From Liolophura sinensis (Eukaryota; Mollusca; Polyplacophora; Chitonida; Chitonidae): a stretch of DNA of 64,000 nt. Of this stretch, positions 12,401 through 22,689 are shown one piece after another. Both the position numbers and the translations under genes were made by a program. The stretch spans positions 2,728,001 to 2,792,000 of the forward strand of contig NC_088304.1 in NCBI RefSeq assembly GCF_032854445.1. The letters are read 5' to 3'. Every line of letters begins with the position of its first letter. The stretch's first letter is position 1. Below the pieces are notes generated by a model that searched no databases, was not told the origin of the DNA, and was given only the letters and a program-made list of their open reading frames with translations.

Positions 12401-13534
12401 TGTATCACATGTGGCTCTTTGTGTAGTCCAGTGTTCCCTGAAGACCACTTGTCTACCACCAGTACGGTGTGCATACATGTACATCACATGTGACCCTTTG
12501 TGTAGTCCAGTGTTCACTGAAGACCACTTGTCTACCACCAGTATGGTGTGCATACATGTACATCACATGTGACTCTTTGTGTAGTCCAGTGTTCACTGAG
12601 GACCACTTGTCTACCACCAGTACAGTGTGCATACATGTACATTACATGTGACTCTTTGTGTAGTCCAGTGTTCCCTGAAGACCACTTGTCTACCACCAGT
12701 ATGGTGTGCATACATGTACATCACACATGGTGCAAGATGGAGGTGTAGTATTTCTGAGTATAGCGGAAAACACCTGTCAAATCAATAAATTCCTGGTGTT
12801 TATTTTCAGACTATGCGGTCACTCCAGTGAGGAAGATGTCTGGCTCGTTCACCTCACCCCCACCTCTGCCAGTGGACACCCCACCTTGTAACCCTCCGCT
12901 GCCTGACGGGACACCCCCGCCCACTCCACCTGTCACTCAGGGGCGTGCGCTTAATTTCACTAGCACTGGTCGCACGTCACGATCTGCGTCTGTCAGGAGT
13001 TCCATGGATCGACAGAGCAGCAGCGGAGAGGTCGGGGGTTCAGACGTGCCGTCAGAGTCGTTGGAAGATCTGGAGAATCAGTACAAGGTGTTGATGGAAC
13101 AGCTGGCAACCGAAGAGGGGGAAGATTCGGATGTTGTGGTGATGGACAGCTACAACAACGACGACAGCAACAGTGCTCATGAGAAAGAGACGGAAGAAGG
13201 GGAGATAAGTCAGGACGACAGTCAGACCAGTGAAGGGACACAGGTGTTGACTGACGATGGAGAAGTCTCCTCGAGTTCGGTACCCAACCCTGATCTTGTG
13301 TGTCAAGTTTTGAACCCAATTATGAAGCCGAGCGTCTCAGTGTCAAGAAATTATGGCACGCCTATTCACAAAGCTTCTGCTTTCTCCAGCCTTCCTGACC
13401 CAGAAAAGTTTGGCTCTGGCATAACAGATCACATCCCGTTTGAAAATTTGCCAGATGCGACAGGAACATTTGAAAAGCTTAAGGGGTTGCTAGGTAAAAT
13501 TAGAGACAAGAAGAAAACCAAAAAGACCAGCTGA
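447..13534 (+). CDS. ZCCHC8: ZCCHC8, NEXT complex scaffold subunit (5' end outside the window)
   Basis: ZCCHC8 is the scaffold of the nuclear exosome targeting complex; it joins RBM7 to the MTR4 helicase and hands nuclear RNAs to the exosome. Seven coding exons with GT-AG borders and matching phases are readable: 447-512, 1559-1707, 3362-3421, 4752-4822, 5618-5692, 6697-6790 and 12810-13534 (stop TGA 13532-13534), 413 residues in total. The first two give the PSP domain, with the core PPYIYKMRLLGYPPGW. The last exon holds the proline runs (SPPPLP, TPPPTPP), a long acidic Glu/Asp/Ser stretch, and the C-terminal block PFENLPDATGTFEKLKGLL, which corresponds to the human segment that contacts MTR4; a lysine-rich tail follows. 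In the family the CCHC zinc knuckle precedes the PSP domain, so it should lie before base 1. Three of the six introns carry minisatellites. Recognised from memory of human ZCCHC8; exon order and phase make the call strong. Confidence 0.93.
1317..1362. repeat. 46-bp near-perfect palindrome
   Basis: The central 32 bp (1324-1355) is a perfect palindrome with no spacer: the left arm is TGTTATATTCCAACTG and the right arm is its exact reverse complement, centred on a PstI-like CTGCAG. One mismatched pair further out, seven more bases pair on each side (TACATTT against GAATGTA), giving 23-bp arms. It sits inside the interrupted SINE in a ZCCHC8 intron and could extrude as a cruciform or form an RNA hairpin. 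Confidence 0.95.
1396..1432. repeat. TA/CA compound microsatellite
   Basis: A run of about nine TA dinucleotides is followed by CA repeats (ACACACACACATACAC), between the two parts of the interrupted SINE. Confidence 0.9.
1866..3308. repeat. Minisatellite, 43-bp unit, about 34 copies
   Basis: The unit runs GGCTGGCCATGTGTCAGC, ATACTGTGAATTGACCAATC, ACGCA. It fills most of the ZCCHC8 intron 1708-3361 and ends about 50 bp before the acceptor of the next exon. Variant positions (TACCG/TACTG/TGCTG, CAATCACG/CATTCACG/AAAACATG, TGTG/TGCA/TGTA) recur in blocks, so several units have been amplified together. Most units contain ACCAATCA, which matches the core of a CCAAT box. Confidence 0.95.
3473..3945. 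repeat. Minisatellite, about 59-bp unit, 8 copies
   Basis: The unit contains CACATGTACATAATGTATGT, ACATTGTGCGTGCTTTGACA and GAGTACTTGTATTACATAA. Some copies lack four bases in the ATGTATGTACAT part, giving units of about 55 bp. It lies in the ZCCHC8 intron 3422-4751, about 50 bp after the splice donor. Confidence 0.93.
4056..4412 (+). repeat. tRNA-derived SINE, family B, near full length
   Basis: The head is tRNA-like: the A box is ATGGCTCAGTTAGTAGAGCG and the B-box region is GATCCAGGGTCAGTCC. The body includes AGTGCAATGACTGGTTGACC and CATATCAGTATAATGGGTCG. The tail is TAACTGAAAAATTGTTAAGC with AAACCCCAAGCACTCACT and then ACTC repeats. A second copy is at 42735-43085. It lies in a ZCCHC8 intron, same strand as the gene. 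Confidence 0.85.
7055..12724. repeat. Large minisatellite, 79-bp unit, about 72 copies, with higher-order repeats
   Basis: This array takes up nearly all of the last ZCCHC8 intron (6791-12809) and stops 85 bp before the final exon. The unit reads GAAGACCACTTGTCTACCAC, CAGTATGGTGTGCATACATG, TACATCACATGTGACTCTTT, GTGTAGTCCAGTGTTCACT. Units of 77-78 bp occur where GTGTGC is GTTGC or CTCTTTG is CTCTG. Because 79 is not a multiple of three, each frame stays open for about 60 codons on either strand; these frames are artefacts. Two layers of block duplication are visible: about 1,103 bp (9.3-10.0 kb repeated at 10.4-11.1 kb) and exactly 553 bp, seven units (11,339-11,757 repeated at 11,892-12,310). 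Confidence 0.98.
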
Positions 13535-14300
13535 TAACAAGTGAACTGTTGTGTGAATTAACCACCTGATCTTCAGTCCTCATTGACTCATGTTTATTCA
13601 TGACCTGATTGACAGTGAACAAAATGACATATATGACATGTTCATATTCATTCACAGTTTTAGTGATTGGTAGGTATGGTCGGTGAAAATCTGGTTTAAT
13701 GCAGAAAGATTTTTAAAGTCTTCTTTGTTCACACCTGGGCTTCATCCCACCTTAACATGCGTTCATTTCCCAGTTCCCTTTCATATATAAGGTAAATGTA
13801 GCAGCTAGTACTGGCTTTCGTTTTTCAGTCTGTGAAAAAAGAAATTATATATATGGGAATCAGTAAAAAGCAGTGTTTGTCAGCGTTCAGAATAAGTACA
13901 CTACAGTCTTCTCAAAATGACCTCTATCATGTCATGGTATTTTTCACCAACTAATCACCCTGCCATGCAAACCTTAGTACAAAAGGGAGATCAGTTGTTA
14001 CAAAATGTTGAGAGGATATATGTGATTTGAGTAAATCACGTCAAATTTCATGTGGTTTTGCACAAATTTTATAGTATTGCAGGATGGTTGGTTGGTGACA
14101 AATTTCGTGAAATTCTGGGTGATTTATTAAGGAGTTGTGAGGTTTCGTGGTGATAAGGATGATTGTGTCTCCAGATTTTTGTGTTCAGAATGTTGATATT
14201 ATTAATGTGATGTTCATGGTCGTCATTTGGGGAGTTGTGGAACTGTCCAGTCTGGCAAAAATGTGACTCGTAGCTTTATAAAAGGTGTTGGGAAGAAATG
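13535..14300 (+). other. ZCCHC8: Probable ZCCHC8 3' untranslated region
   Basis: AT-rich sequence after the stop codon with no splice-bounded coding segment. No AATAAA occurs here. The first good AATAAA signals come after the downstream repeat array, at 14940-14945, 15049-15054 and 15064-15069, so the transcript may run through that array or use a variant signal. Confidence 0.5.
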
Positions 14301-14301
14301 G

Positions 14302-14372
14302 CTGCAACAGGCTGTGGTTGAGTGGTTAAGGTGTTTGCATTTCTATCGCTGGGTCACACAAGACATGGGTTC
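14302..14372 (+). repeat. tRNA-like SINE head fragment (Ser/Leu-like)
   Basis: An A-box-like TGGTTGAGTGGTTAAGG is followed at tRNA-like spacing by a B-box GGTTCAATCCC. There is no acceptor-stem pairing and the sequence runs on into unrelated DNA, so this is read as a SINE head or tRNA relic, not a tRNA gene. Confidence 0.45.
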
Positions 14373-14480
14373 AATCCCAGCATCGGACATGGTATTTTTG
14401 TAAGTTTACCTGTTTCCATTGTTTGCAGCTCATTTGTGGCAATAAGCAGATGTGATTCTGTCTCGTCTGGTCTTACATGC

Positions 14481-14935
14481 AATTAGCTGAAGACCACTTG
14501 CCTTCCACCAATAGGATGTTTGTCACATGTGGTAAAGTTTCCCAATTCATGACGTTAGCTGAAGACCACTTGCCTTTCACCAAGAGGATGTTTGTCACAT
14601 GTGGTAGAGTTCCCCAGTACATGCAATTAGCTGAAGACCGCTTGCCTTCCACCAGTAGGATATTTTTCACATGTGGTAGAGTTTGACAGCAGCTTGTCAA
14701 GGGTCCAGTGGTTGACACATGTGGTAGAGTTTGGCAGGAAGTGTCCAGTGGTTGACACATGTGGTTGAGTTTGGCAGGAAATGTCCAGTGGTTGACACAT
14801 GTGGTAGAGTTTGGCAGGAAATGTCCAGTGGTTGACACACGTGGTAGAGTTTGGCAGGAAGTGTCCAGTGGCTGACACATGTGGTAGAGTTTGGCAGCAG
14901 CTTGTCAAGTGTCCAGTGGTTGACCACTGGCCACA
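14481..14935. repeat. Compound minisatellite: 72-bp units x3 then 40-bp units x6
   Basis: GAAGACC starts at 14489, 14561 and 14633 (72-bp spacing), in units containing GAAGACCACTTGCCTTCCAC and TTTGTCACATGTGGTA. From about 14717 a 40-bp unit (CACATGTGGTAGAGTTTGGC, AGGAAGTGTCCAGTGGTTGA) repeats six times. The 72-bp unit shares the order GAAGACCACTTG, CCACCA, CACATGTG with the 79-bp intron array upstream, so the two look related. An AATAAA lies just after the array (14940). Confidence 0.92.
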
Positions 14936-17754
14936 GTGGAATAAAGTGAAATCTTTTTGATTATGGGATTAAATAACTGTTTAAATATAATTTTAGATTG
15001 TTTAAGCGACACCAATTTTAATTTGACAAGCCGATACTAAAATATCCAAATAAAGGAAAATCAAATAAAACTGAAAAAACTTTTTATTTTGTCCGATCTT
15101 GATGTTTTTATGATTTTCCTTTTTTCCAAACTTACCAATCACGTAAATGTGTCTTCAGGAGGGAAAAATTGTTGAGACGATCCAGACTTGGCACATTAGA
15201 TTAAGTTTTATTTTTATATCCTCCCAGAATATTGATAAAAGATTGATTCTGCCTGTAAGACAATAATTTAAATTGATGTGGCCTTATGCGGATATACACG
15301 GTGACCCAAACTAAGAGTGTTGTGTGGTGTTATGATCTGTACTAATAAGGGAAAATAACTTAGCCCCCTGTCACACCAGTAATGAAGAATTGCAAATGTA
15401 GGCAAGGCAGTCATTAAAAAGTCGCTCATTGGTGGTGACACAACCCACAAAAATGGGTTTTGCTCTACACTGGGATTAGGATGAAAAACTGTTAATAGTA
15501 CGGGAACTTTCACGTGGAAAAGTTGTTCAGGTACGTGCAGCTCAGCAGAGGTTGTATAAATGAAAATTTCATGATTATGTCATTAAACACCTGTACATTA
15601 ATGGATATCGTATTCCATGTAGAACATAAAAATATATTTTCTGGCTAGCCCCCATCTTGGTTTGCCGACTTTTCTGAAAAAACTTAGAGAGATACTTTGG
15701 TGTCAAAACATCTGTCTTAAAAGCAAGGTGAATTGATAAAGGCTGGGATAGTCTGAACTGCTTTCCTAAATTGTGAAAATATTCCAGTGAATTAAAACGG
15801 ATATTGTACGTTGCATCAGAGTATATGGAAACAGAATATTTCTGTCCCTTCCACTTTGCCTGGTGTAATGTCACCCATGAACACATGACGTCATCAATCG
15901 CTGACATATATCCACCAATGATGCTGCCCTTTCAAATGCTCTTGACGTCATCCAAGCATAAAGACCTTACTCAACGTCACATCTGCCTGATTCGACGTCA
16001 TACAGGGAATATTATCACATCACATCAGGAAAATTTTACGGACACAGCGAAGATTTTGTTTCTCAAGGAATCTTCAGATATATGGGTTAAATAGTTTTAT
16101 TCATCAAAATCCTATTGAAACATACTGTTAGGCTTACTCCATGGGATTTCATTCATATCATTGTAATATTTCTACGCAATTTGTATTCTGACCAGAGTGG
16201 CACTTTAACAATTTTTCAGCCGTATTAACATGACACGCTGTACACATGATTGTATTGATTTTTGCTGCACACATGTCCATTGTATACTTCTAACATTCTC
16301 CTTCAGGCGATATTAAATTTAATTGTGTTTTATAAAAAGCTCGGATAGTGATCAACACAGCCAGTGTATAGTTTAACCTGCACAGTTAAATTTTATTTGC
16401 CCATAAATTTCACTCAGTGTTGACATTTTACATACCGGTTCCAGCATTTGGTTATTAAATTTCTGTGGTGATGTATATTTTTTTTCTTGAGAATATATTG
16501 AAATGTTAATCTTGAAAATGGCTTAGAACAGATTTGCTTGATTATGACAGAGCTGACAGGAGAACTGGTGCTTAAGCACATGATTAGCTGTATGGTATCT
16601 ACTCCAGTCAATAATCCTGTGAGAGACAACACCTTCTAGTTCGCGACCAAGTAATGTATGTCTTTGTAGCTTGCTCATTCTCACGCATCTTTATAGGTGT
16701 GTGGTGTGACAGCTGTGATGTGGGCTGGGATAGTCGGAGGGGACATTAATATAGCAGAGTCAGGTGGTTGTATCTGTATAGGTGTATATGGGGCTGGTAC
16801 CTTACTGACCAGGATCAGTGGTTCACCCTAGGCTCTCCAGTGTCCTTCACCCATGAACTCGATCGCTGTATATACATTAATAAATTACCTAAAGTTTCAG
16901 CCATGACAAAATTGTAAAGTTTTACCTGATTCTGAGGATTCTTTGGAACCTACAAAGGTGTTTCTGGGTCTGTTAGTGAGATAGGATGAAATCCTTCTGG
17001 AAAATGTGAGTTTTAGCAACAAATGTAATATTTTATGACATTTATTTGCCTTTGAATTGTAGTTTTTGGGTCAAAATGTTTTGGTCATTTACGTTATGTG
17101 GAAGTCTTAAGTAGGCCTGCAGAATTTAAAGCAACAATTAAACTAATATGTAAATGAACACTACCTGGGTAAACATAGGTCTGTCTTTTGTTGTCCAGTG
17201 AATAACAAAAATGTTGTGGTCAGCTATGAAAGTGCAATAGGTAAAATTGAAATTTCATGAGAAATAGTTTCTTGTTTAAATCTAAGGGGATAAAAAATTG
17301 TCTTACCTCTGTAATGCATGACATTACATTTTGTTTCCAGGGGAAAATGATATCGGGTTGAAGTACCGCCATAATATATATTTATATCCCTATCTTCCTG
17401 GTGTACCTGAAATTTAACAGGATTCAGACGGAATCCTGTACCTGAAAAATCCGGCCGGGTTTTAGAGTTTGCCAAAGGTGAAGCGGGTCTCAAACAAAGC
17501 TAGTTTCGACTAGCGCTCTAGTGAGAGCAATGTCACAGGCTCAGATCCAGCTGTATATTCATGTTTGTAGTACATGCACATGTTAAATTTAAAGCCGTCC
17601 CATGTTTTCATGTACATGTTCCATTGCATTGGGAACAGTGGTGAATGGTTGTAGTGCAAGTTTGAAGCTGTTTTACAAACTAATCTTTGTGTACGTGCGT
17701 ATAAAGGACGGCTAAGTGGAAACAGCTATCCAAACCAGGTTCTCTGGTTCTCTC
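14936..17754. other. Intergenic DNA without recognisable gene
   Basis: AT-rich sequence with possible polyadenylation signals at the left end and the CRE-like cluster near 15.9 kb. I read all frames and saw no conserved domain or splice-bounded coding segment. Confidence 0.5.
15886..16000. promoter_or_regulatory. Cluster of CRE-like TGACGTCA sites
   Basis: Perfect 8-bp TGACGTCA palindromes lie at 15886-15893 and 15943-15950, with AACGTCAC at 15973-15980 and CGACGTCA at 15993-16000. Four half- or full sites for CREB/ATF-type bZIP factors within 115 bp suggest an enhancer or a decayed repeat. No gene start is visible next to it. Confidence 0.35.
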
Positions 17755-18250
17755 AGCAAGTTTGTATGGTAATTTCTGAGCAAATTTTGTCTGGGAATTT
17801 CTCAGCGAGCAAATTTTGTCTGGTAATTTCTCAGCGAGCAGATTTTGTCTGGTAATTTTTCAGCAAATGTCACTTGGTAGATTGTCATCAAACTATGTCT
17901 GGTACATTAACATTGTCAGCCGGTTTTGTCTGCTAATTTGACAAGAAAATTTGCCTGGTAAGTTGTCGGCAAACTGTGCCTAGTAAGGGGGCCATGCGTT
18001 TGAATAGTAAGTTGTCAGCAAACAATGTCTAGTAATTTCTCAGTATTAAACTATGTCTGGTAATTTGCCAGCGAGCAAATTTCGTCTGGTAATTTGTCAA
18101 CGAGCAAATTTTGTGTGGTAATTTCTTGGCAAATTTTCATAATTTGACAGCGAGGTTTCTCTGGTGATTTATCAGCAAATTTTTCTGTTAATTTCTTGGC
18201 AATATTTGTCAGCTCTGGTAGTTTGCCCTGAAATTTTATCTGGTAAATTG
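17755..18250. repeat. Degenerate short tandem repeat
   Basis: The phrase GCAAATTTTGTCTGGTAATT followed by TCTCAGC or TGTCAGC recurs about fifteen times with spacing of roughly 25-40 bp and much divergence. It reads as an old minisatellite that has lost regularity. Confidence 0.75.
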
Positions 18251-18944
18251 TCAGCAATTTAAACTCTTGTGTAGTTATTTCTCAGCGTAATTTTATCTGA
18301 TGTTTTATCTAGAAGTTTGCTTGGCGCTCCTGAGAGTACAGGCGTTTTACTTTGCTTTGAAGTAATAAATGTCCACCCTAAAGTGTCCACCTTTAAATGT
18401 CTAGTTCATTGAATTGATTGCTTATTTCTATTACATGTAGGTCAGATCAAAATAATTATCTTCAGGTAAGTGAAATAATTATTAATAGCATCTAATATTC
18501 CTGTCAAATCATGATGATTGATTGACTGTCCAGCATCATCCAAATTATCTTGTGTGAGCAGAAGCATAAGAACGTATTAACAAAGAAGTGGAGAAAAAGG
18601 CTTATCTTTTATTAAATAAATCAACTTCATGTTTTACTTAGTTTTACTTCCAATATCTTTAAAAATGACAGTTATGTGAAGTTTTTTTAATATGTACAAG
18701 AGTATTGAATATGTCAATCATCTATAAAATCAAGATGTAAATATTATTTAAAACTTGTACTTTGTGTGTTCATTGTTACACCAGAGAAAGGAAATCATGT
18801 TGTTCTTTTTTTTATTTTATCAGGCTCGTATAATAATGATATAAATAAACATTGTTTATCTACTAAATTTTTTATCCTTTATGTCTGTATTTCTGCCTCA
18901 TTTTTTTTCCTACGTGTTTATTTCTTCACAATTGGTAACATTTA

Positions 18945-19975
18945 ACAATGACAGGTAGCCTGCTTACTTGGGAAGGACAGATTTCCTCTGTGTGTGTAAC
19001 AACTGTGAAGGCTTAACAATGACACGTACATACAGAGGTAGGACAGGTTTCCTCTGTGTGTGTTACAGCTGTGAAGGCTTAACAATGACATGTACTTACA
19101 GAGGTAAGACAGGTTTCCTCTGTGTGTGTTACAGCTTTGGAGGTTTAACAATGACAAGTACTTGCTGAGGTAGGACAGGTTTCCTCTGTGTGTATTACAA
19201 CTGTGAAGGCTTAATGACAGGTACGTTCAGAGGTAGGACAGGTTTCCTCTGTGTGTGGTAAAGCTTTGGAGGTTTAACAGTGACAGGTACTTCTGAGGTA
19301 GGACAGGTTTCCTCTCTGTGTGTAACGACTGTGAAGGTTTAACAATGATAGGTAGCCTACTTGCTGAGGTAGGACAGGTTTCCTCTGTGTGTAACAACTG
19401 TGAAGGTTTAACATGGACAGGTACTTGCTGAGGTAGGACAGGTTTCCTCTGTGTGTGTTTCAGCCGTATAGGTTTAACATGGACAGGTACTTAGTGAGGT
19501 AGGACAGGCTTCCTCTGTGTGTAATAACTGTGCAGGCTGAACAATGACAGGTACTTGCTGAGGTAGGACAGGTTTCCTCTGTGTGTGTTACAACTGTGAA
19601 GGTTTAACAGTGACAGGTACTTGCTGAGGTAGGACAGGCTTCCTCTGTGTTAAAACTGTGAAAGTTTAACAATGACAGGTACTTGCTAAGGTAGGACAGG
19701 TTTCCTCTGAGTGTGTTACAATTGTGAAGGTTTAACAATGACAGGTACTTGCTGGGGTAGGACAGGTTTCCTCTGTGTGTCTTACAACAGTGAAGGCTAT
19801 ACATTGACAGGTACTTGCTGAGGTAGGACTGGTTTCCTCTGTGTGGGTAACAACTGTGAAGTTTTAACAAGGACAAGTGCTTGCTGAGGTAGGACTGGTG
19901 CATCCTCTGTGTGGGTAACAACTGTGAAGTTTTAACAAGGACAGGTACTTGCTGAGGTAGGACTGATTTCCTCTG
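18945..19975. repeat. Minisatellite, 62-66-bp unit, about 16 copies
   Basis: The unit contains GAGGTAGGACAGGTTTCCTC, TGTGTGTGTTACAACTGTGA, AGGTTTAACAATGACAGGTA and CTTGCT. Two adjacent copies start at 19560 and 19626. Variation is mainly in the number of TG dinucleotides and in the CTTGCTG segment. Short open frames on both strands here are repeat artefacts. Confidence 0.93.
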
Positions 19976-20631
19976 TGCATACGTACATGTACTTTACCCC
20001 ATTATCAATGTGATGTACTCTATTCCCCCTAAGTTCTGGATGCTCATAAAGGCTTCAGACATCTTTGTTGCCAACAAATACATTTTCTGAGAGGAAAACT
20101 TCACAAAAAACAGTTTCTAACACATTGATGAATCAATGGGAATCAAATTTGTTACATGAAAAAACTTAACCTGAGGTGAAATACAGTTACCAAAAAGGCC
20201 ACTTTCTGAAGTACTGCGTACTGATAAATAAATGACCTGACCTGGGATTGGGGTGGCCTCCGACACCTCATGTAGCTATACATCTTGGACTTAACAATCA
20301 TACACCAGCAGTGATTTTCATGAGGGAAAGAAACTAAAGTACCTTTAGTGAACTGGCAGACTTTGTCAAATAACTGGTGATCTTTTCCACTGAAAACGCA
20401 AAACTTTTCACCTGCTGTGGAAGCTCAGCCTGTAAGTCATACAAATGTGGAAACAAATGATCAATGATCTTCACTGATGGCTCAGTTGTTGACCAGTTAG
20501 GGTCAAAACCCTGAAAACAGTGCCACCAAGGCTATCTCAACAATGCTCTCAGATGGCTAGGTTAGAAACCAACACGCCATGGCTGCAAGTGAAATACAAA
20601 CACGATTTTTAGAGTCGATCTCACTGGACAC
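19976..20631. other. Intergenic DNA, nothing recognised
   Basis: Between the 66-bp array and the SINE at 20632 I see no gene, RNA gene or repeat; the sequence is AT-rich and unstructured. Confidence 0.4.
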
Positions 20632-20868
20632 TGATTTATTTATTTCATAGGTGTTTCACGCCGTATTCCAAAATATTTGATACGATGGCAGCCAGCATTA
20701 TGGCGGGAGGAAACCTCACGACTATCCGCAGGTTGCTGTCAGGCCCTAAAATGAACTGAGAGGAAGCCAGCATGAGGTGGACTTGAACAGCTTTCACGGC
20801 ATTGGTGAAAAGTTCGCTGCGCTGCGCTGATGTGCTAATCACCTCAGCCACTTCGGCACCTGACTGGA
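20632..20868 (-). repeat. SINE family A, minus strand, diverged
   Basis: Reading leftwards, the tRNA-like head (near 20868) is followed by the body, with a short A/T-rich tail at 20632. Matching phrases on the + strand are GGTGTTTCACGCCGTATTCC, GGCAGCCAGCATTATGGCGG, ATCCGCAGGTTGCTGTCAGG and GAGAGGAAGCCAGCATGAGG. Many substitutions and an internal deletion make it an older copy. Confidence 0.85.
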
Positions 20869-21720
20869 TACTGACACAAACGTAGAGATAACAAGTACAT
20901 ATGTTATTAAAGAACGTACAAGAACAGGTGGCGTTGATTCATCTTAAGAAAAAGTTTACTAGTAGCATAAAGATAGAACTTCTGCTCTCTAGGTGAAGTA
21001 CTTCAGTCATGAGGCTGATGTACTTTATTATTTATTTGTTTCTGTTACGACATCTTAAATATGTAACGACATAGAGTCCTGTCACCAAACATAAAAGACC
21101 AACCAAATTATACTGGTTCTAAAAAAAAATGACAAAATATGAAAACAGGTCAATCCCGATGAAGACAGGACCGACAAGAAACCTATCAAATGAGCCCATA
21201 CACAAAATGATGCCCAAAGAATACCCCATATTTCAGCACTGTTCCTATATATAACAAGTTTCAGCAATCATCGATGTCTTAAACTATATGTATGACAAAA
21301 TAAAAACCGTAATAATTACACATTCATGACACAGAGCCAAGGATGCATATAGATGTTATGACTACTGTCCCTGGATCAGGACATAAAATATTACCTCAGA
21401 ATGTTTCTGCAATGCCAAAACCAGTACCGACATGATCAATATGAAACTGGGTGAATTTCACAATATCACACTGACTGAGGCACAGATGCCCAAGACTTGA
21501 TCAAGATGTAAAGGTATCCCATGCTGTGTACATATTGGGAGCCCTCTCTCACACCTAACCTTTCAATCGTACCTATATATACATTTATGTACTGTGCACA
21601 AAAACCAATTCCTTGTGAATGTATAAATAATGTTCATGTGCATTTTTTCTTTACTCAAGATATGTTTTAAATTATGACTCAGTTAGGTTTTGAGATATCA
21701 CTCATGTTTCTAGTTATGTT

Positions 21721-22678
21721 CAAGTAATGACTTACATTGTAAGTTACAACTCTGATCATCTGTCAAGTAATGACTTACACTGTAAGTTACAACTCTGATC
21801 ATCTGTCAAGTAATGACTTACATTGTAAGTTACAACTCTGATCATCTGTCAAGTAATGACTTACATTGTAAGTTACAACTCTGATCATCTGTCAAGTAAT
21901 GACTTACATTGTAAGCTACAACTCTGATCATCTGTCAAGTAATGACTTACATTGTAAGCTACAACTCTGATCATCTGTCAAGTAATGATTTACACTGTAA
22001 GTTACAACTCTGATCATCGGTCAAGTAATGACTTACATTGTAAGTTACAACTCTGATCATCTGTCAAGTAATGACTTACACTGTAAGTTACAACTCTGAT
22101 CATCTGTCAAGTAATGACTTACATTGTAAGCTACAACTCTGATCATCTGTCAAGTAATGACTTACATTGTAAGTTACAACTCTGATCATCGGTCAAGTAA
22201 TGACTTACACTGTAAGTTACAACTCTGATCATCTGTCAAGTAATGACTTACATTGTAAGCTACAACTCTGATCATCTGTCAAGTAATGACTTACACTGTA
22301 AGCTACAACTCTGATCATCTGTCAAGTAATGACTTACATTGTAAGCTACAACTCTGATCATCGGTCAAGTAATGATTTACACTGTAAGCTACAACTCTGA
22401 TCACCGGTCAAGTAATGACTTACACTGTAAGCTACAACTCTGATCATCTGTCAAGTAATGACTTACACTGTAAGTTACAACTCTGATCATCGGTCAAGTA
22501 ATGACTTACACTGTAAGTTACAACTCTGATCATCGGTCAAGTAATGACTTACACTGTAAGTTACAACTCTGATCATCGATCAAGTAATGACTTACACTGT
22601 AAGCTACAACTCTGATCACCGGTCAAGTAATGACTTACACTGTAAGCTACAACTCTGATCATCTGTCAAGTAATGACT
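21721..22678. repeat. Minisatellite, 43-bp unit, 22 copies of constant length
   Basis: The unit runs CAAGTAATGACTTACATTGT, AAGTTACAACTCTGATCATC, TGT. CAAG recurs from 21721 to 22667, exactly 22 x 43 bp, so no unit has gained or lost a base. Each unit contains a 7-bp hairpin, ACTTACA-N-TGTAAGT, and a TGATCA palindrome. Variation is at a few sites only (ATT/ACT, AGTT/AGCT, CTGT/CGGT). Confidence 0.97.
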
Positions 22679-22689
22679 TGAGTTATGCT

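Noticed and set aside
7092-12891. Dozens of 60-140-codon open frames on both strands
   Set aside because: All are translations of the 79-bp tandem repeat; since 79 is one more than a multiple of three, each frame rotates and closes after about two and a third units. No start context, splice sites or domain support them.
21721-22678. CRISPR-like appearance of regular short repeats
   Set aside because: Units are directly adjacent with no unique spacers, and the host is an animal; it is a minisatellite.
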